Positions 63,619 to 64,000 of a stretch of 64,000 bases of DNA are shown here, one piece after another (position 1 is the stretch's first letter; every line of letters begins with the position of its first letter). Origin of the DNA: an uncultured Lachnospiraceae bacterium (GTDB lineage: Bacteria; Bacillota; Clostridia; Lachnospirales; Lachnospiraceae); the NCBI GenBank assembly GCA_902793335.1, contig CADBCZ010000010.1, forward strand, positions 1 through 64,000. The letters run 5' to 3'. Made by a program: the position numbers and the translations under genes. The notes under the pieces are model-generated. The model made no database searches and was not told the origin of the DNA. It worked only from the letters and a program-made list of their open reading frames with translations.

Positions 63619-64000
63619 CTACTTGTCAAATTCCACTCTAATATTAATCTCCTGAATCCATCCGCAATCATCACGCTGAAACACATCTAAATATTTTCCA
63701 ATATTACTGTTTCCAGTAACCGCATCGTCCAAATCCAAACCTTTCACTCTCTGGCACATATCCACATAATTCTCCACAGTTACACATTCCATAACCTTTT
63801 TAATCTGATCAGTTCTTCCCTTGTAATTCTCCACCCCTGTGTATTTCTCTATCAACGGAGCATTGACCTTCTTTGCAAGTGATTTGATATTCTCATCTGT
63901 CCAATGCTTGATTATGATCTGCATGGTACAAGGATTAGCAAAAATCACAACTTCATCTGCAGCATTATCAACGCCATGAAATTCATTAATCTTGCGTTTA
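63619..64000 (-). CDS. Partial gene at the right edge, unknown
   Basis: A frame of about 127 residues is open to the window edge and ends at 63619. Its 5' end lies outside the window. It reads FANPCTMQIIIKHWTDENIKSL, later GVENYKGRTDQIKKVMECVT and ends EINIRVEFDK. I recognise no family; it is mixed helical and soluble. An inner GTG at 63948 exists but has no special support. It precedes the 63580 gene by 38 bases. Confidence 0.5.
   Translation of the reverse strand, partial: KRKINEFHGVDNAADEVVIFANPCTMQIIIKHWTDENIKSLAKKVNAPLIEKYTGVENYKGRTDQIKKVMECVTVENYVDMCQRVKGLDLDDAVTGNSNIGKYLDVFQRDDCGWIQEINIRVEFDK

Overview
This is AT-rich chromosomal DNA from a flagellated low-GC Firmicute. The most likely family is Lachnospiraceae (a Lachnospira, Roseburia or Butyrivibrio-like gut anaerobe). 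This is inferred from Firmicute-type gene orders (comFC-yvyF-flgM-flgN-flgK and mbl-flgF-flgG-flgJ), a long Bacillus/Clostridia-type SRP RNA beside tadA, a DnaD/DnaI primosome pair, and strong AGGAGG ribosome binding sites. I see no rRNA or tRNA genes and no CRISPR array. Genus-level assignment is not supported by the sequence alone.

Layout. Bases 1-5,000 hold the end of a late flagellar operon on the minus strand: flgM, flgN and two tandem flgK paralogs. Bases 5,000-8,560 carry yvyF, comFC and recD2, followed by a divergent XRE regulator. Bases 9,000-16,300 carry an mbl/mreB-flgF-flgG-flgJ-blaI operon plus a multi-PAS protein and a DivIVA-like coiled-coil protein. Bases 17,200-23,000 hold HIT, a fliS-like gene, flagellin and a very large FliK-like protein. 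Three sigma-28 (FliA/SigD) type promoters can be read in these blocks. Bases 23,100-38,100 are mostly housekeeping: plsC, malQ, a Bax-inhibitor-like protein, pgi, a polysaccharide deacetylase, murG, an HD hydrolase, the SRP RNA, tadA, rsmA and tatD. Bases 38,100-43,200 hold murC and a dnaD-dnaI-prs operon. Bases 43,200-55,400 hold a class A PBP, a compact SbcC/SbcD-like pair, an MBL-BlaI pair, and an envelope block of a FecR-domain protein, a CHASE2/HD-GYP protein and an M23 endopeptidase. Bases 55,400-61,500 hold small metabolic and membrane genes, including a guanidinium exporter (gdx) behind what looks like a guanidine-IV riboswitch. Bases 61,800-64,000 are accessory DNA with decayed DUF1016 and AlbA_2 genes, a phased 11-bp repeat, a small HTH regulator and short orphan genes.

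How the genes work together. The flagellar genes cover anti-sigma control (FlgM), export chaperones (FlgN, FliS), hook-filament junction (FlgK), distal rod (FlgF, FlgG, FlgJ), filament (flagellin) and a probable hook-length or related factor. They are interleaved with cytoskeletal (MreB/Mbl, DivIVA) and signalling (PAS, HD-GYP) genes. Cell wall synthesis is spread over murG, murC, PBP1, the deacetylase and the M23 enzyme. Replication and nucleotide supply are joined in dnaD-dnaI-prs.

The strongest unusual signals are: the guanidine-IV-like leader with Gdx; a flagellin promoter embedded in the coding end of the upstream FliK-like gene; a DivIVA-like protein made of about eleven consecutive 11-residue repeats; a FecR/CHASE2-HD-GYP/M23 envelope block; a structured repeat cluster near 56.1-56.3 kb; and the decayed, repeat-bearing accessory end.
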